The notes under the pieces were generated by a model that saw only the letters and a list, made by a program, of their open reading frames with translations, ran no database searches and had not been told where the DNA came from. Made by a program: the position numbers and the translations under genes. Below are positions 1 through 12,100 of a stretch of 64,000 nt of DNA, one piece after another (the first letter of the stretch is position 1; each line of letters starts with the position of its first letter). The DNA comes from Cololabis saira (taxonomy: Eukaryota; Chordata; Actinopteri; Beloniformes; Belonidae). The DNA lies in the NCBI RefSeq assembly GCF_033807715.1, contig NC_084599.1, forward strand, positions 4,736,125 through 4,800,124, read 5' to 3'.

Positions 1-162
1 AGCAGTGCAATTTCCTAACTGGTCTTAAGATTTTGATCAGGAGTGTAAATTGTAACCAATGTTTTTTTTCCCTCAGAAACTGTTAGTCACTTACCCCCGA
101 ATTGATTGATTTATTTTGAAGAACTTCAAATTTAAAGTGACCTAGTTTCTGTGTTTGTGTAG

Positions 163-3100
163 ATGATGTTGCGTGTGTGGATCCAGAGTTATGTCAGAGT
201 ATTTGTGGAGCGTCTGTTGGCTGCTCCAACATCGCTTATCCTAAACTGGTGGTGGAGCTCATGCCTGTGGGTAAGTCCCACAAACACACACGTTCACCAC
301 GACCTGGCCCTAGAGGCAAAACCGCAGCTGCAAACAAGCTTTGGATCACAGTCCTTGCCACAGTTCTTGTCGATTTTCTCCAAGTGAGAGAAAAGTACAG
401 ATAATTGCGTGAAAATGTAAGGAGTAAAAGTAAAAAGTCGTCTGAAAAATAATTACTCCAGTGAAGTAAAGATAACCAAAATTTCTACTTAAGTAAGGTA
501 ACGAAGTATTTGTACTTGGTTACTTGACACCTCTGGCTCCACCTATGAGGAGAGGGGTGAAGGGGGTACATGTGAAGCTACTTAGAAGGGTTCATGCGGA
601 GCCGTTCTCCTCGTTTGGAGGTTGCCGTCGAGATCCCGACACCTGTAACCCCTGAATGATGAATAGCATAGCCTCGTAATTCAAAGCAAAAGCCTGCAAA
701 GCGTTTCTAGTCTTTCCTTCTCTGAACCTGTATCACGTCAACGGAGCGTCAGGATAATTGATGGTCTTGTTTGCTCTCAGGTCTCCGTGGTCTGATGCTG
801 GCCGTCATCCTGGCAGCTCTGATGTCGTCTCTGACCTCCATCTTTAACAGCAGCTCCACCCTGTTCACTCTGGACCTCTACCACAAAGCCCGGCCTGCAG
901 CGTCGGAGCGGGAGCTCATGATCGTTGGAAGGTATTAAAGTCACTGATTCTGCTCCATAAATGGACGACCACAGTCCAAATGCAGCATATTTAGAAAAGA
1001 AAATGGTATTTCTGACATTAAAATAATCCTCTAGTATCTTCTGTACTCAGTTCCACCTGTTCTTCTGCTGCTGGCCTACTACACCTCCTAATCATCTTGT
1101 CGTTTAAATCATCTACAACATCTCAAAACAGAGGAACAGTAGACCTTTGAGCTGATTTGGTTGTGATGGGAGACCTACTAAACACTGATAACGGGGAGTG
1201 AAGCAGAGAAGAAGAGGAGGTGATGAGAGACCCTGCACCTCGAGAAGAACCAAAAACCATCACAACATCCCCTGTTTATCCAGCTGGTACAGAACATACC
1301 GAACAATCACACCAGAATCACCACTCACAACAACTCAGGCGGCAGCTGCTTCGTGCTCCGTTACTCTGAACCGGGGGTCGGCAACCCGCGGCTCTAGAGC
1401 CATGTGGCTCTTTAGCGCCGCCCTAGTGGCTCCTGGAGCTTTTTCAAAAATGTTTGAAAATGGAAATAGATGGGGGAGGGAAATATATGTTTTGTTTTAA
1501 TACGGTTTCTGTAGGAAAACATGACACAAACATTCTTAAAGTGTTCCAATGCTGCAAAAATGTGTAGAATAAATCAGTATTAGGGCCATGCAGGAGAAAA
1601 AATATTTGAGAGGGGAAGACTTTTTTTTATTGTGCACTTCGAGAAAAAAAGTCGAAATATTGAGATTAATGTTGAAATACAATTTCAAGAATGAAGTCAA
1701 AACTTTGCCTTTTTTCCTCAACATTTCAACTTTTTCTTGACATTTCGACTTTTTTCACAAAATGTTGACTTTTTTCTCTAAATTGTACTTCAACATTAAT
1801 CTCGACATTTCAACTTTTTTCTTGAAGTGCATAATGAAAAAAAGATTTTCCTCCTCTAAAATATTATTTTTATTTTTCTCCTGTCTGGCCCTAATACTCT
1901 AACATAGATTTGCGTAACAAAAAGAGTCATGTGGAAAGACATTAGCATGCTCCATTTGCAGCCGATGACCTAGTTCTAACTAATATAAATACATGCAGCA
2001 TGTGTTGTCTTCATTCTAAGGCTTATACAAGACTTTTCATTTTTTGCAGCTCCAGACATATTTGTTTTTTGTGTTTTTGGTCCAATATGGATCTAAAACA
2101 TTTTGGGTTGCCAACCCTTGCTCTGGACAGTTGTGTGAACATCCCATGGTGCACAGAGGCAGGTTTTTATGTGGTACAGGGCCCGGGTACTCACAGTTTA
2201 ATCCAGAGGAACCGGACTAATGGCGCTTTTACACTAGTACCTACTCAGTTCGACTCGCCCTCGTTCTTTTCAATACCCAGATCAGAAGTAGGAGACTTGG
2301 AGGAAGCTGCTGTGACGTACTTGATTGTGCGACACAAATGAAGAAGTAAAGGCGCCGAAGACGGAGAACATGGATGAGTTGATAAATCTGCTGATTGTTT
2401 TGTGGCATTTATTTGATATAAATTTAAAACCACGCCATTGTTCTTTGAAAAAAATTAACAAGAAGCCGCAAGTCGCTCTTGAAATGATGTCACATCCTGA
2501 CTCAGACCTCTGATTGGCCAACCGTATGACCAATCAGTGGCCTGTAGTGTCATGACTTTAGATCAGGGGTCGGCAACCCGCGGCTCTACAGTAGAGTCGC
2601 ATGCAGCTCTTTATGGCGCTTTTGCACTAGTCCCGCCTCCGCCCGGCTCGGCTCGGTGCGGCCCCGTCTTGCACGTTTGCACTAAGGGCTGAGACAGCAG
2701 ATACTATTTCTGTAACCATTCTGCCGAGGTTCTATCCGGGCTGAGCCGGGACTATTTCTGACGTCACCACCCTTACACGCCACTGATTGGTCGGGGGCGG
2801 GGCCGGCAGACGTTTGAATCAGGAAGCGGGAGTCAGCGCGAGAGCGACCCGCGGCTCGCAGCGATTTTATTATAAAGTGCAAAACGTCTGTTTCATGATC
2901 CAACTCTGAGGTGCAGATGTTCATAAACCTGGGGGCTGACGAGAGAATTAAAAAAGGGATGTAGACGGGCTGTTTTACTCTCAACTTACTGAGCCCGACT
3001 CGGCTCGTCACGCCTTTACCCGCCTCTACCCGTTTGTTTTTGTCTTGTGTTGTCTTTACACATCAGTCAGAGGAACTCGCTTCCTGTTTTTAAATCTTTT

Positions 3101-6100
3101 TCTAAACAAACTTTTTTTTCTTTGCTTTTTTATAAAAGATTTTGGCTTTTATTGTTTCTTGTTTCATTTTGCTTCTATTTTTTATATTTTGTCAAGTTTT
3201 CTTTGACCTCATGCTTGTCTTCAGTACTGTGGTCAACTGGGTTTGTTTGTTGTTAAGTGCTTTATAAATCCAGTTGTATTGGTCAGCTCTGACTGTTGCT
3301 GGGAGGTTCTGGTACGTACAAGTACGTGAATGCTGTTTATAGAAGATGGCAGTGGTGACGCGTGGTAGAAAGCCCGAGCGTTTTACACCACTGGTGTACA
3401 TGTCACTAGCAAGAACTGAAGGTCGGTCGCTGGAAGATCGCATCCAGAAAAACCAGAGCAGAAAAATCCTGGTGTCCACTTCCGACTGACGAAGGCCGCT
3501 GCAGTCGGATCCTCCAGACCCACTTCCTTTGGTTCCTGATGCTGTTGAAGGTTCACACTCATGATGTTGGACCATCACAGTTTTCTTCTCAGCTGTTTTG
3601 TATTAAGTGGTTGACAAACTTTTGACTGAGGGAGAGTTTGTGCCTTCAGTTAGATTCAGTTCCATTCAATTTGATTTATATAACCTCTATTACAACAGAA
3701 ATTGTCTCTAGGATCTTTCCAGAGACCCAGAACATGACCTCTGAGCAATTATTACATAAGCATAACATAAACAATGACAGGTAAAAACTTAGCAGGACCT
3801 AACAGAAAGGTTTTAGTTTAGTTTTAAAGGTGGAGGTGGTGTCAGCCTCCTTAACCCAGATCGGAAGTTGGTTCCATAGTAACAGTTCCTGATAGCAGAA
3901 GACCGTCCTCCAAATCTACATTTGGATACTCTATTACAAGTTGTCTCTAGGATCTTTCCAGAGACAACACTGGCATAAACACTAGCAGTAAACACTCACC
4001 CTTTAGGAGAAAAGAGACCTGAATCAGGACCTGGATCATGAAGACCAGCTGGGCAGAGCAGATCTAGTTGAAACTTTTCTCTGTCATCCAAAACTTCCAA
4101 AATGGTGATCATGTGTGTGTTTTCAGGGTTTTTATCCTCTTCTTGATGTGCATCAGCCTGTTGTGGATCCCCATCATCCAGTCGGCCAACAGCGGGCAGC
4201 TGTTTGAGTACATCCAGTCAGTGACCAGCTTCCTGGCCCCGCCCATAACTGCTGTCTTCCTCATGGCAATCTTCTGGCCTCGCGCCAACGAGCAGGTAAG
4301 TCTCAGACATGCAATCCTCATGTAAAACGCTTGAAGAGCCTTCATTCGGGGGAGACTCGATAGATATTAGATAGAAAAGGTCTGTAAAGAGAACTTAGTT
4401 TTTTTTTTCTCTTCTTTGTGCAGTTACACTTTTATTGGGAAAATATGATCATTTTTACAGCTTTCTTGGAAGACAAAAGTTTATGTACACGTGATTACTA
4501 TTTAGTATTCACGTGTTTTCCTGGTGTAGGTTTTAGCAGAAACTGAGAAGCTACTACATTTTCTTCTTAGTTAACATTGTGACTCCAGAGGATCAAATAC
4601 CCTTGTCCAAATAGCTTTAATATCACAAATTACCACTAGGTCCACCTGAACCTCATTCTAGACCTACATCTACAAAATAAGTGCTGATTTGCAATCATTT
4701 GTCATCTCTTCACCAAATTTAAGTCATGAAAACAATACACCTCACTCGCATTTTTACGGCTTGTCATTTTTTTTTTCATTAAAGTTGAGTATCTTACTTC
4801 CGTTTACGTGTCTGTGTCTCAGGGTGCATTCTGGGGTCTGATGACGGGCCTTGTGGTGGGACTGATCCGTATGGTCCTGGAGTTCACCTACGCAGCTCCT
4901 TCCTGCGGTCAGCCGGATCACCGGCCTTCTGTCGTGGCCGATGTGCACTACCTTTACTTCGCTCTCATCCTCCTGGCCCTCACCTGTCTGGTCATTGCTG
5001 CCGTCAGTCTGGCCACGGCTCCAATACCCCAAGAACATGTAAGGAGGCCGTGTGATTGCTTGTTTAACTACAGCCTGGTCCACAAGTCGATGAAACGATG
5101 ATTATCTTACATTTTAAACTCTGCCACAATAGAGGGTCTGCATTGACGTCCCTTTCCCACTGGACCAGCCCCCTTACTCACACTGATTGATAAAAACAGC
5201 TGCAACTAGTGGAGAAGACGGGATAACAGACGATTATGGGCTTAAATTAGCGTCAGTTGGATTTGACAGTGACCCGTACAGTTACCAAGAACCAGTGGTC
5301 CATGGACATTAATATTTGGTACAGTTACCAAGAACCAGTGGTCCATGGACATTAATATTTGGTACAGTTACCAAGAACCAGCGGTCCATGGACATTAATA
5401 TTTGGTACAGTTACCCCAAGAACCAGTGGTCCATGGACATTAATATTTGGTACAGTTACCAAGAACCAGTGGTCCATGGACATTAATATTTGGTACAGTT
5501 ACCAAGAACCAGTGGTCCATGGACATTAATATTTGGTACAGTTACCAAGAACCAGTGGTCCATGGACATTAATATTTGGTACAGTTACTATAGCGACTAT
5601 CCTGTCAAACAATTAGCCACTCGGCTGGGTGCGGGACGGGACTTCTTTTTTGACGCGCTCAGCTGATGGATGAGTGAATGAATGAAAAGTACACAGCAAC
5701 GTCCACTGTCGGGTGAGGTTCCCATTTATTATCCTTACTGTATATTTCAAAGCATGTTTATAGTATGGAAAAACTGTTTATGGAGTGATCTGAATTAATT
5801 GTGATGGTGATGGCTGGTAGAAAAGCTGTCTTTAAAGAGCGGTAAAAAACCGTGCGGTCTCCCCGTCACCCATGCATTAATTGGCCGCCCAGAACACCTG
5901 CACCTAAATACCAATTGCACCGGTAGTGACGTGGACCCAAACCACCATCTAACCTGCCACCAAGTGACAACTTGTAAATAAACAAAAAGACTGAAATAAG
6001 CAGACAAATAATGGCTCCTACAGTTACCAAGAACCAGTGGTCCATGGGCATTAATATTTGGTACAGTTACCAAGAACCAGTGGTCCATGGACATTAATAT

Positions 6101-7313
6101 TTGGTACAGTTACCAAGAACCAGTGGTCCATGGACATTAATATTTGGTACAGTTACCAAGAACCAGTGGTCCATGGGCATTAATATTTGGTACAGTTACC
6201 AAGAACCAGTGGTCCATGGACATTAATATTTGGTACAGTTACCAAGAACCAGTGGTCCATGGACATTAATATTTGGTACAGTTACCAAGAACCAGTGGTC
6301 CATGGACATTAATATTTGGTACAGTTACCAAGAACCAGTGGTCCATGGACATTAATATTTGGTACAGTTACCAAGAACCAGTGGTCCATGGACATTAATA
6401 TTTGGTACAGTTACCAAGAACCAGTGGTCCATGGACATTAATATTTGGTACAGTTACCAAGAACCAGTGGTCCATGGACATTAATATTTGGTACAGTTAC
6501 CAAGAACCAGTGGTCCATGGACATTAATATTTGGTACAGTTACCAAGAACCAGTGGTCCATGGACATTAATATTTGGTACAGTTACCAAGAACCAGTGGT
6601 CCATGGACATTAATATTTGGCCACGAATCCAGTTTCCTGATATTTATATGGGACACCGAACTTTATGATTTGACCGTTTAACGTTAGCTACCCAAAAATC
6701 CTTACGGGATTCAGACTCAGACGTCTGACTCCAACCCCCCGACCAATCGGTGGCCTGTAGTGTGATGATGTCAGATACAGCCGACTCAGCAGCTTAGAAC
6801 CTCGGCAGAATAGATACAGAAAAGTATCTACTCAGCACGTTAGACCCCTAGTGGGAAAGAACCAAACCAAGTCGGACTGAGTAGGTTCTAGTGGAAAAGC
6901 GCCATTAGTCGTCCGTGCTGTCAATGTGTAAGATCATCAGCAGTAATGATCCAACATGAACCCATCCTGACCGTTTCCCTTTGGTGTCCCTGTCTCGTGT
7001 GCAGCTCCACAGACTGACCTGGTGGTCCCGGTACAGCCTGGACCCCCGTGTGGACCTGGTCCCCTCCCAGGCAGCGCCGGCTCCCGTGAGCCGGGCCAGC
7101 GCCGAGGCTGAACCCTCGCCCCAGCCCGGCTGGAAGAAGGCCGTCCTGTGGCTCTGCGGCCTGAGCGGTCCGGCCTCCGAAGCCGCTCCTCCGGAGCCCG
7201 AAGGCTCCACCGTGGACCTCCTGCGGGAGAAGCCCGTGTGGAGGAGCGTCTGCAACGCCAACGCCATGCTGCTGCTGGCCGCCAACGTGTTTCTGTGGGG
7301 CTACTTCGCATGA
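163..7313 (+). CDS. slc5a9: slc5a9 (SGLT4-type Na+/sugar cotransporter), 3' half, five exons
   Basis: Plasma-membrane sodium-coupled sugar symporter of the SSF family; mammalian SGLT4 carries mannose, glucose and related sugars. Exons fitting GT-AG and phase: 163-270, 781-931, 4127-4295, 4823-5038 and 7005-7313 (TGA 7311-7313), 953 nt. The 5' half lies left of the window; the first visible exon enters mid-codon. The protein shows the cysteine-rich loop [33 protein letters not shown], the SSF signature stretch [37 protein letters not shown], several hydrophobic membrane segments, and a final helix ending in [10 protein letters not shown] compared with SLC5A1, SLC5A10, SLC5A11 and SLC5A9 from memory. 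QSVTS..APPITA, LRMILEF-like, TTPIPEE-like and LTWWTR-like stretches and the FLWGYFA end fit SLC5A9 best. The cytoplasmic loop in the last exon is Pro/Ala-rich and GC-rich. Frame is intact across all five exons. Family certain; paralogue assignment likely. Confidence 0.93.
1372..2120. mobile_element. hAT-like non-autonomous transposon in slc5a9 intron
   Basis: The left end reads GGGGTCGGCAACCCGCGGCT and the right end GGGTTGCCAACCCTTG, an imperfect inverted pair of the kind seen in vertebrate hAT (Zaphod-like) repeats that contain the 'gagccatgtggctcttt' phrase. Flanking octamers actctgaa and gctctgga match at six of eight bases, in keeping with an old 8-bp duplication. It is interrupted by a foldback MITE at 1576-1899. 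No transposase frame remains. Confidence 0.55.
1576..1899. mobile_element. Foldback MITE, family A, copy 1
   Basis: Palindromic element of 324 bp. It starts AGTATTAGGGCCATGCAGGA and ends with the inverted GGCCCTAATACT; the inner arms (GTCGAAAT / ATTTCGAC blocks) also pair, so the whole unit folds back. Three further copies lie at 7598-7827, 19711-19852 and 59680-60005. It sits inside the hAT-like repeat 1372-2120 and is therefore younger. Confidence 0.75.
2219..2563. mobile_element. Repeat family B (GGCGCTTTT ends), partial copy
   Basis: Begins ATGGCGCTTTTACACTAGTA, then CTCAGTTCGACTCGCCCTCG and an 'aacacccagatcagaagtagg'-like stretch. The same end sequence recurs at about 2615, 6700-6904, 13731-14709, 36360-37575, 61108-61550 and 63651-64000, in both orientations. 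It behaves like a terminal-inverted-repeat non-autonomous DNA transposon. It is cut at the right by the 51-bp hAT end at 2564. Confidence 0.6.
2564..2614. mobile_element. Solo end of the hAT-like repeat
   Basis: A 51-bp piece starting CAGGGGTCGGCAACCCGCGG, nearly identical to the left end of the element at 1372, is fused directly to another repeat that starts at 2615. It is a truncated remnant. Confidence 0.6.
2615..3020. mobile_element. Repeat family B, second copy
   Basis: Starts GGCGCTTTTGCACTAGTCCC, then CG-rich text (GGCTCGGCTCGGTGC), a 'ctgattggtcgggggcggggcc' block and an 'aactctgaggtgcagatgttcataaacctgg' block. The last two blocks are shared with the copies at 36720-37100, 37600-37800 and 61250-61450. 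No coding capacity. Confidence 0.55.
3640..3995. repeat. Interspersed fish repeat (GATTTATATAACCTCTATTACAAC type)
   Basis: The stretch around 3658-3800 (Tcaatttgatttatata, ctattacaacagaa, cataaacaatgacaggtaaaaact) recurs at about 56935-57030 in pde6d intron 1 with the same order of words. 'ctctaggatctttccagagac' is itself duplicated at about 3707 and 3949. Class not resolved; it looks like a LINE-tail-type repeat. Confidence 0.5.
5267..5588. repeat. 43-bp minisatellite, block 1 (about 7 copies)
   Basis: Tandem units of 43 bp containing GGTACAGTTACCAAGAACC followed by agtggtccatggacattaatatt. Seven full copies are present; one carries extra C bases at about 5414. Lies in the last slc5a9 intron, 230 bp after the exon 4823-5038. 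Confidence 0.95.
5589..6015. other. Non-repeated spacer between minisatellite blocks
   Basis: About 430 bp of intron that separates two arrays of the same 43-bp unit. No gene is visible. Both edges lie inside a unit (left edge GTACAGTTACTATAGCG, right edge CCTACAGTTACC), so it reads as an insertion into, or an unamplified part of, one array. Confidence 0.6.
6016..6622. repeat. 43-bp minisatellite, block 2 (about 14 copies)
   Basis: Same 43-bp unit as block 1, with very low divergence between copies. The visible variation is mainly one A/G change in 'catgg(a/g)cattaat'. Low divergence points to recent expansion or gene conversion within the array. Confidence 0.95.
6700..6904. mobile_element. 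Repeat family B end in inverted orientation
   Basis: Ends with AGTAGGTTCTAGTGGAAAAG then CGCC, the reverse complement of the family B terminus. The inner text 'gaccaatcggtggcctgtagtgtgatgatgtcagatacagccgactcagcagcttagaacctcgg' is the reverse complement of stretches at about 13800-13880 and 61210-61280. It stops 100 bp before the last slc5a9 exon. Confidence 0.6.
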
Positions 7314-7998
7314 TGCTCGGCTTTCTGAAACGTTCAGATCTTTAGTTTTTTTCCCCCCTAATTTTCTAAACATTGTACAAAAAATTGTGAATGGAAATTA
7401 TTCAATTTTATTATTTTATTTCTTAAACCTGTGGGGGGACATATTTATATCCAGTGATTAAAAAAGATTGAGGAAACATTTTTTTTATGCGAGTAGAGCA
7501 TCGAGTCAGTCCAACGTTTAAGAATGTATATATAGATATGTATTGTTTTTTGTATAGAAATTAAATTCATTTTGATTATAATGAAATATTAGTTTAGTAC
7601 GGAAGAGTATTAGGGCCATGGAGGAGAAAAATAAAAATAATATTTTAGAGGAGGAAGATATTTTTTTCATTATGCACTTGGAGAAAAAAGTCAAAATTTT
7701 GAGATTTCTTGAAATTGTATTTCAACATTTATCTAGACATTTCCACTTTTTTCTCGAAGTGCACAATAAAAAAAAAATCTTCCCCTCTCAAATATTTTTT
7801 TTCCTGCACGGCCCCTAATACTCCGTAGTTTAGGGGGTAGGATTTAAGTTTTTACTTCTTCCTACTCCTTTTCAAGCATTATAATTATGATGGATGCATG
7901 TTTGTATTTATATTTTTGTCTTTGTTTTCTTATTTACATTTATTTATTGATTGATTATTATTGTTTTGTTTTCACTACTGTTTCATGTTCAAAATAAA
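7314..7998 (+). other. slc5a9: Probable slc5a9 3'UTR
   Basis: AT-rich DNA directly after the slc5a9 stop codon. Candidate poly(A) signals are ATTAAA-type sites near 7446 and 7555 and AATAAA at 7993-7998. A foldback MITE (7598-7827) lies between them, so the longer form would carry a hairpin in its 3'UTR. The true cleavage site cannot be decided from sequence alone. Confidence 0.5.
7598..7827. mobile_element. Foldback MITE, family A, copy 2 (slc5a9 3'UTR)
   Basis: Begins TACGGAAGAGTATTAGGGCC and ends GGCCCCTAATACTCCGTA. The long arms (AAAAAAGTCAAAATTTTGAG against CACTTTTTTCTCGAAG) pair. TA at both outer edges would fit a Tc1/mariner-type TA target. Confidence 0.75.
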
Positions 7999-8082
7999 AT
8001 TTCAATTCAATTCAACATCTGGGGAGTTAATCTGGTCTGTTCAGTTGCAGCTGCTTTGGTGTTAATAAATCTCTGTGGTTAC

Positions 8083-8867
8083 TAGGCCTGTGTTGGGAAA
8101 AAAAAAAAAAAAAAGATTTTCCGATTCTAAATCGATTCGTATGTCTTAAGATCGATTTTTTTTTTCATCCAGTGAACTTTAATCCCAGTAGTCACATCAT
8201 TTAATTCAGACATGCAGTTGAGCTGTTGCAATTAATTTTTTTTGCACTTAAAATAGATATTGAAAGAAATAAGGTGTTTATTTCTTAGTTATTCATTTCA
8301 TACAAATAACTTTAGGTATTTTTTTATGCCCAAAAAAGGATGTTTTGTTAGACATGAGAATAACTACTGCCATGTTTTTGCCTTTAAATATGTTTAAAAG
8401 TATGAAAACATTAGTTTTCAGTTATCATTGCTTTATATACTTTCTTGGGGTTCAATTTGCGTACAATGCTAAAAACCAAATTCTCAAAAGTTAAAAACTG
8501 AAAAAAACACAGAAAATGGAAAAAATAGAAACGGAATCTTAAAAAATAAAAGCAATTTCATTCAGCCTTATCTCTGTTTCCTCCCTGGATCTGTTTGGTA
8601 ATTCTGACCCACGATGTTTCTGTTTCAGTTCTATCAGCATTCTGGGAGCTGATTGGTCCTTACAGCATCATTAGCTGTAATACTTGCTGTTTAATCTCAA
8701 TATAATACTAGTAGTAATATGTTGCAGAACTAGTCATATAATTCATGCAACAGCTCAAAAACCTGTTTTAATAACACTAACCCAAATCAATATCGAATCA
8801 AACCCTAATAATTAGATTCTGAATCTTAATCGGAATCAATTGTCATTTGAGTCGATCCCCTGCCCTG
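8083..8867. mobile_element. Family C hAT-type MITE, copy 1
   Basis: 785 bp. The left end TAGGCCTGTGTTGG and the right end CCCCTGCCCTG are an imperfect short inverted pair. Flanking octamers gtggttac (8075-8082) and gcggtaac (8868-8875) match at six of eight. Two other copies, at 17344-18736 and 25032-25831, have the same ends and also carry 8-bp flanking duplications, which supports the hAT assignment. Inner sequence is AT-rich with CGATTCTAAATCGATT motifs and no transposase frame. Confidence 0.8.
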
Positions 8868-8875
8868 GCGGTAAC

Positions 8876-9131
8876 GTCTAGCCAACTTTGATCCTTGGCT
8901 GCATTCATAAATAAGAACCTGTTAATTTCTTGCCTGATGAAAAAAAGGTTTAATAATAATGGTAACGTTAATATATTCCTAAACATTTTTTAATTGTTTT
9001 ATTTCACCACGGTCAAAGTAGCAGATCTGTTTGGTGCGTTAACTTCTCAGATGAGCAGGCATTTGATCTGAAACATCTCAACTTGTGTGCAAAAACAAAG
9101 CCCAGTGAAACCAGAAAGCATGTGTAAAACC
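8876..9131. other. Short intergenic gap between slc5a9 and lmnb2 3' ends
   Basis: About 250 bp of AT-rich sequence in which the plus-strand slc5a9 and minus-strand lmnb2 transcription units converge. No ORF or known repeat recognised. Confidence 0.5.
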
Positions 9132-12100
9132 TTTATTGCGTGTACAAAAAGTAAGTCAACAGGTAAACATGAATGAAAAACTGACATTTTGCATGCCATA
9201 CTGCCCACATGAATACTAAGTCTCTGCTTATTTAAAATCTGAGAATAAAAAAGTTTTTAAGAGGAATTTGTCAGATCCAATTTTTTTTTTTAATCCTTCT
9301 GCGAACTCAAAATGGTTCTGTCCTTCACTCCAAACAAGACTCTTAGAGCAACATTGCAGCAGTAGTGTTAAGTTACTTTTGCATGTAAACCATGAAATAC
9401 ATTTAAGCCCAAGCTCATTCAGGTCCTACCACACCTTATAACCACCCCTGGAATCTATACACAAAGGTTCAAGTTAAACTGATTACATAGCAAAGAACTA
9501 GTGAAATAAAACAATAGTAAAGCACAGCACACAAAATAATAACTGAATTTCCCTATAATTCACATCAGTACATTTAATGTCCTACAACAGTGTTCCTCAG
9601 TTGTCGGGCCCCCGGCCTGCAGCTCCACGGTTCCCTGCTCCAAACAATTAACATTCATTGTGCGGACTGGGCTCTTTACTGGAACTGTGTTCCTGTTTGT
9701 TTTAACATTAAAATATCTTCCCAATTCAAAGTTCTCATCTAGCCCAGACTGTCCGGATCGGTTCTTGCTCCGCCAATTTAATTAACTACAAATGTGCGTT
9801 GATGGGAGACACTGAAAGTATCAGGTGATAGAGTTGTGCGCAGTGTTGTGCCATTTCCTGAGCTGGCTTTTCAGCGCAAAAAAGAAGAATAAAGGTCCTG
9901 TTTATGCCGTACTGGATTGTGCACAGACCAACACTTGCAGATGTCGATGTATGCATCGTTTTCGGCAGAACTGGCCAGCGTTTCCGATGCTGGTGTCGGA
10001 ATCAGAGCAGCCGTTTCCACAATCCTGTATCCATTAACTTGCAGTAATGGAATATACTTTAAAGACGTTTTTATGCAAAAATTAGGATTTTTGAAGATGG
10101 CTTATTTCAAAATTCCAACATTTTCAGAGCTGCCCGGGCCGGCTAGCAGAGCTGTGGCGTCAAACAGCAGAAAGACCCAACCGTACTCTCAAACTGATGA
10201 CCAACTAACAAGTATGAAGGTCCAAACTTGGAATACTTGGTGGGAAGAAACGGCCCTTTAAGACACTTGTGCTAATCTACTCCTTTGGTACAGGAGCAGG
10301 AAAACGTGACGCATGCAGGCCAGAGCTGAGGAATACTGCTCTACAGTAAAGAATGGAGATGGAGAAGTCGTCTTCTCACCTCAATCACAATTGTTGGTTG
10401 TGGATCGATTTCTGCTTAGATAACGATCTTGTCATGGTAGAGCTTATACAGTTGTCCGTTTATAAAAACCTCCCAGTTCTGTGTCAAAATACATGATACC
10501 TTCGACCATTTCCTATAAGGGATGACAACTTTTGAGGGAAAGAAAAAAATGCAACCCTGTCTGAAACAGGAAGCCCACGAGCGTCCCCTGGAGTCGGGGC
10601 CTTCCCAGCCCGAAGGGGCTCTACGTGGAGGGGCCTACACGCTTCCCACCCACCTACGTGGTGACTTGTTTGGCTTCTGCGCGACACGTCGTCTGTCTAG
10701 AACAAGCACGAGGCTCATCAAGAGGACTAAAAACTAGACCGCTAGAAGTTCAGAATCAACAATCTACTTTGTAAGCAAGTCACCTGATACAAATTACTTG
10801 TTCCCAACCTTCCCGGGAAGATGAGGAGCTGCCCGGGACCTGGGGACCAACTGGAGCAGAAGGCAGAAAGGACTGACTAAAGGCCTACTGAATTAACGTT
10901 AGGCGAGGTCTGTTGGGAAAGAGAGTCTGGGGTGGATTCCATTGGAGGAGTTTTTCCCAAAGACCAACACTGTTGACCTGGCAATGCAAGAGTGAACTAG
11001 TTTGCTTCACTCAGTGCCGTTCTTGGGTGATACCCAAGGATCCACTGGTGGAAAACCAACGCCAGGGGAGGCTTTCTGGGCACGGTTTGGTTGGGAAACC
11101 CCCCATAGATCAGATATGTGTCAGGAAACAGAGGGCAGCAGTTGGGAACACTGAAGCAGTGAAACTCCGTTGTGCGAGGTGTTTGGAGAGGTCTCTCCTA
11201 AAACTCCATCGTGGGAGGTGTTTGGAGAGGTCTCTCCTGAAACTCCGTTGCGCGAGGTGTTTGGAGAGGTCTACCAAGTGGTTGGACTGGAGCTTTTGGA
11301 AAGCTCAGCAGAGGGCCATTATCCAGGCTGTGCTCAGCGAAGGAGATCTTTCCTTGAGCGTGACTGAGGGTAGTGTCTAGCTCTGGAAAGAGCTCTTAAA
11401 TGAACTCCTGAACACAGAACTTGTCTTCCATGTGGACGGTACAGCTGGACGTGGCCGGGGTCTGGGCCCATATGTGGTACCTTTGAGGTAGTCATTTAAA
11501 ACTGCAGCAGTAAGCACCGAAGCTGGATCAGATTTGCACGGAACTGTTGAAGGCTCGTGATGTTGATGAGCGCATGGACCTTTTGTAGTACACTACACCC
11601 AGGCAGTACTCTCCCTCTTGAGGAAAAGGATGGGCTTCACTTTATTTATCTGGACCTCACACTGGTCAGCCTGCAATAAGCTCCTTGCCAGGACCCCGTT
11701 CTTTACATCATAAAGGGTTTTTAGGACATGCATCTCCCATGGTATCATCGGGGAGTGGGTTTTCACCTCAGGGTGGCAGAACTTTGCCTGTGTGATCAGG
11801 GGTGAACCAGTTGAGGTGACAAACACCCCAGGATCCCTCCTAGGGGTGTCCAGACAGAGCTTTTCTAGGCCATGTCTAAATAATCCACTCAGGACTAGAG
11901 CTACATCTTCAAGTTGTCCAGAGAGCCAAAGTGAAGCCCTTGTAGCATATTTTTTCCAGCGGTAGTTGATCCATTTCAAGTTGAGTTGTACAGCTCTTGT
12001 GGTCTTCTGTCCCCAGCCTTGTCCAAACTAACTTTGGACTCTGTCCCGCTCATCTCCTGCGTCACTACGTAATGTTTTACAGAACTACGCATCAACAACG

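Noticed and set aside
5267..6622. 43-bp repeats considered as CRISPR-like
   Set aside because: There are no unique spacers; it is a simple minisatellite.
163..7313. Assignment as slc5a11 (SMIT2), slc5a10 or slc5a1
   Set aside because: 'KAVLWLCG' is reminiscent of slc5a11, but the cysteine loop, the PPITA/MAIFW stretch, the [12 protein letters not shown] loop and the FLWGYFA end fit slc5a9 better.
6905..7373. Minus-strand ORFs of 124-150 codons over the last slc5a9 exon
   Set aside because: Shadows of a GC-rich coding exon; splice phase and homology support the plus strand.
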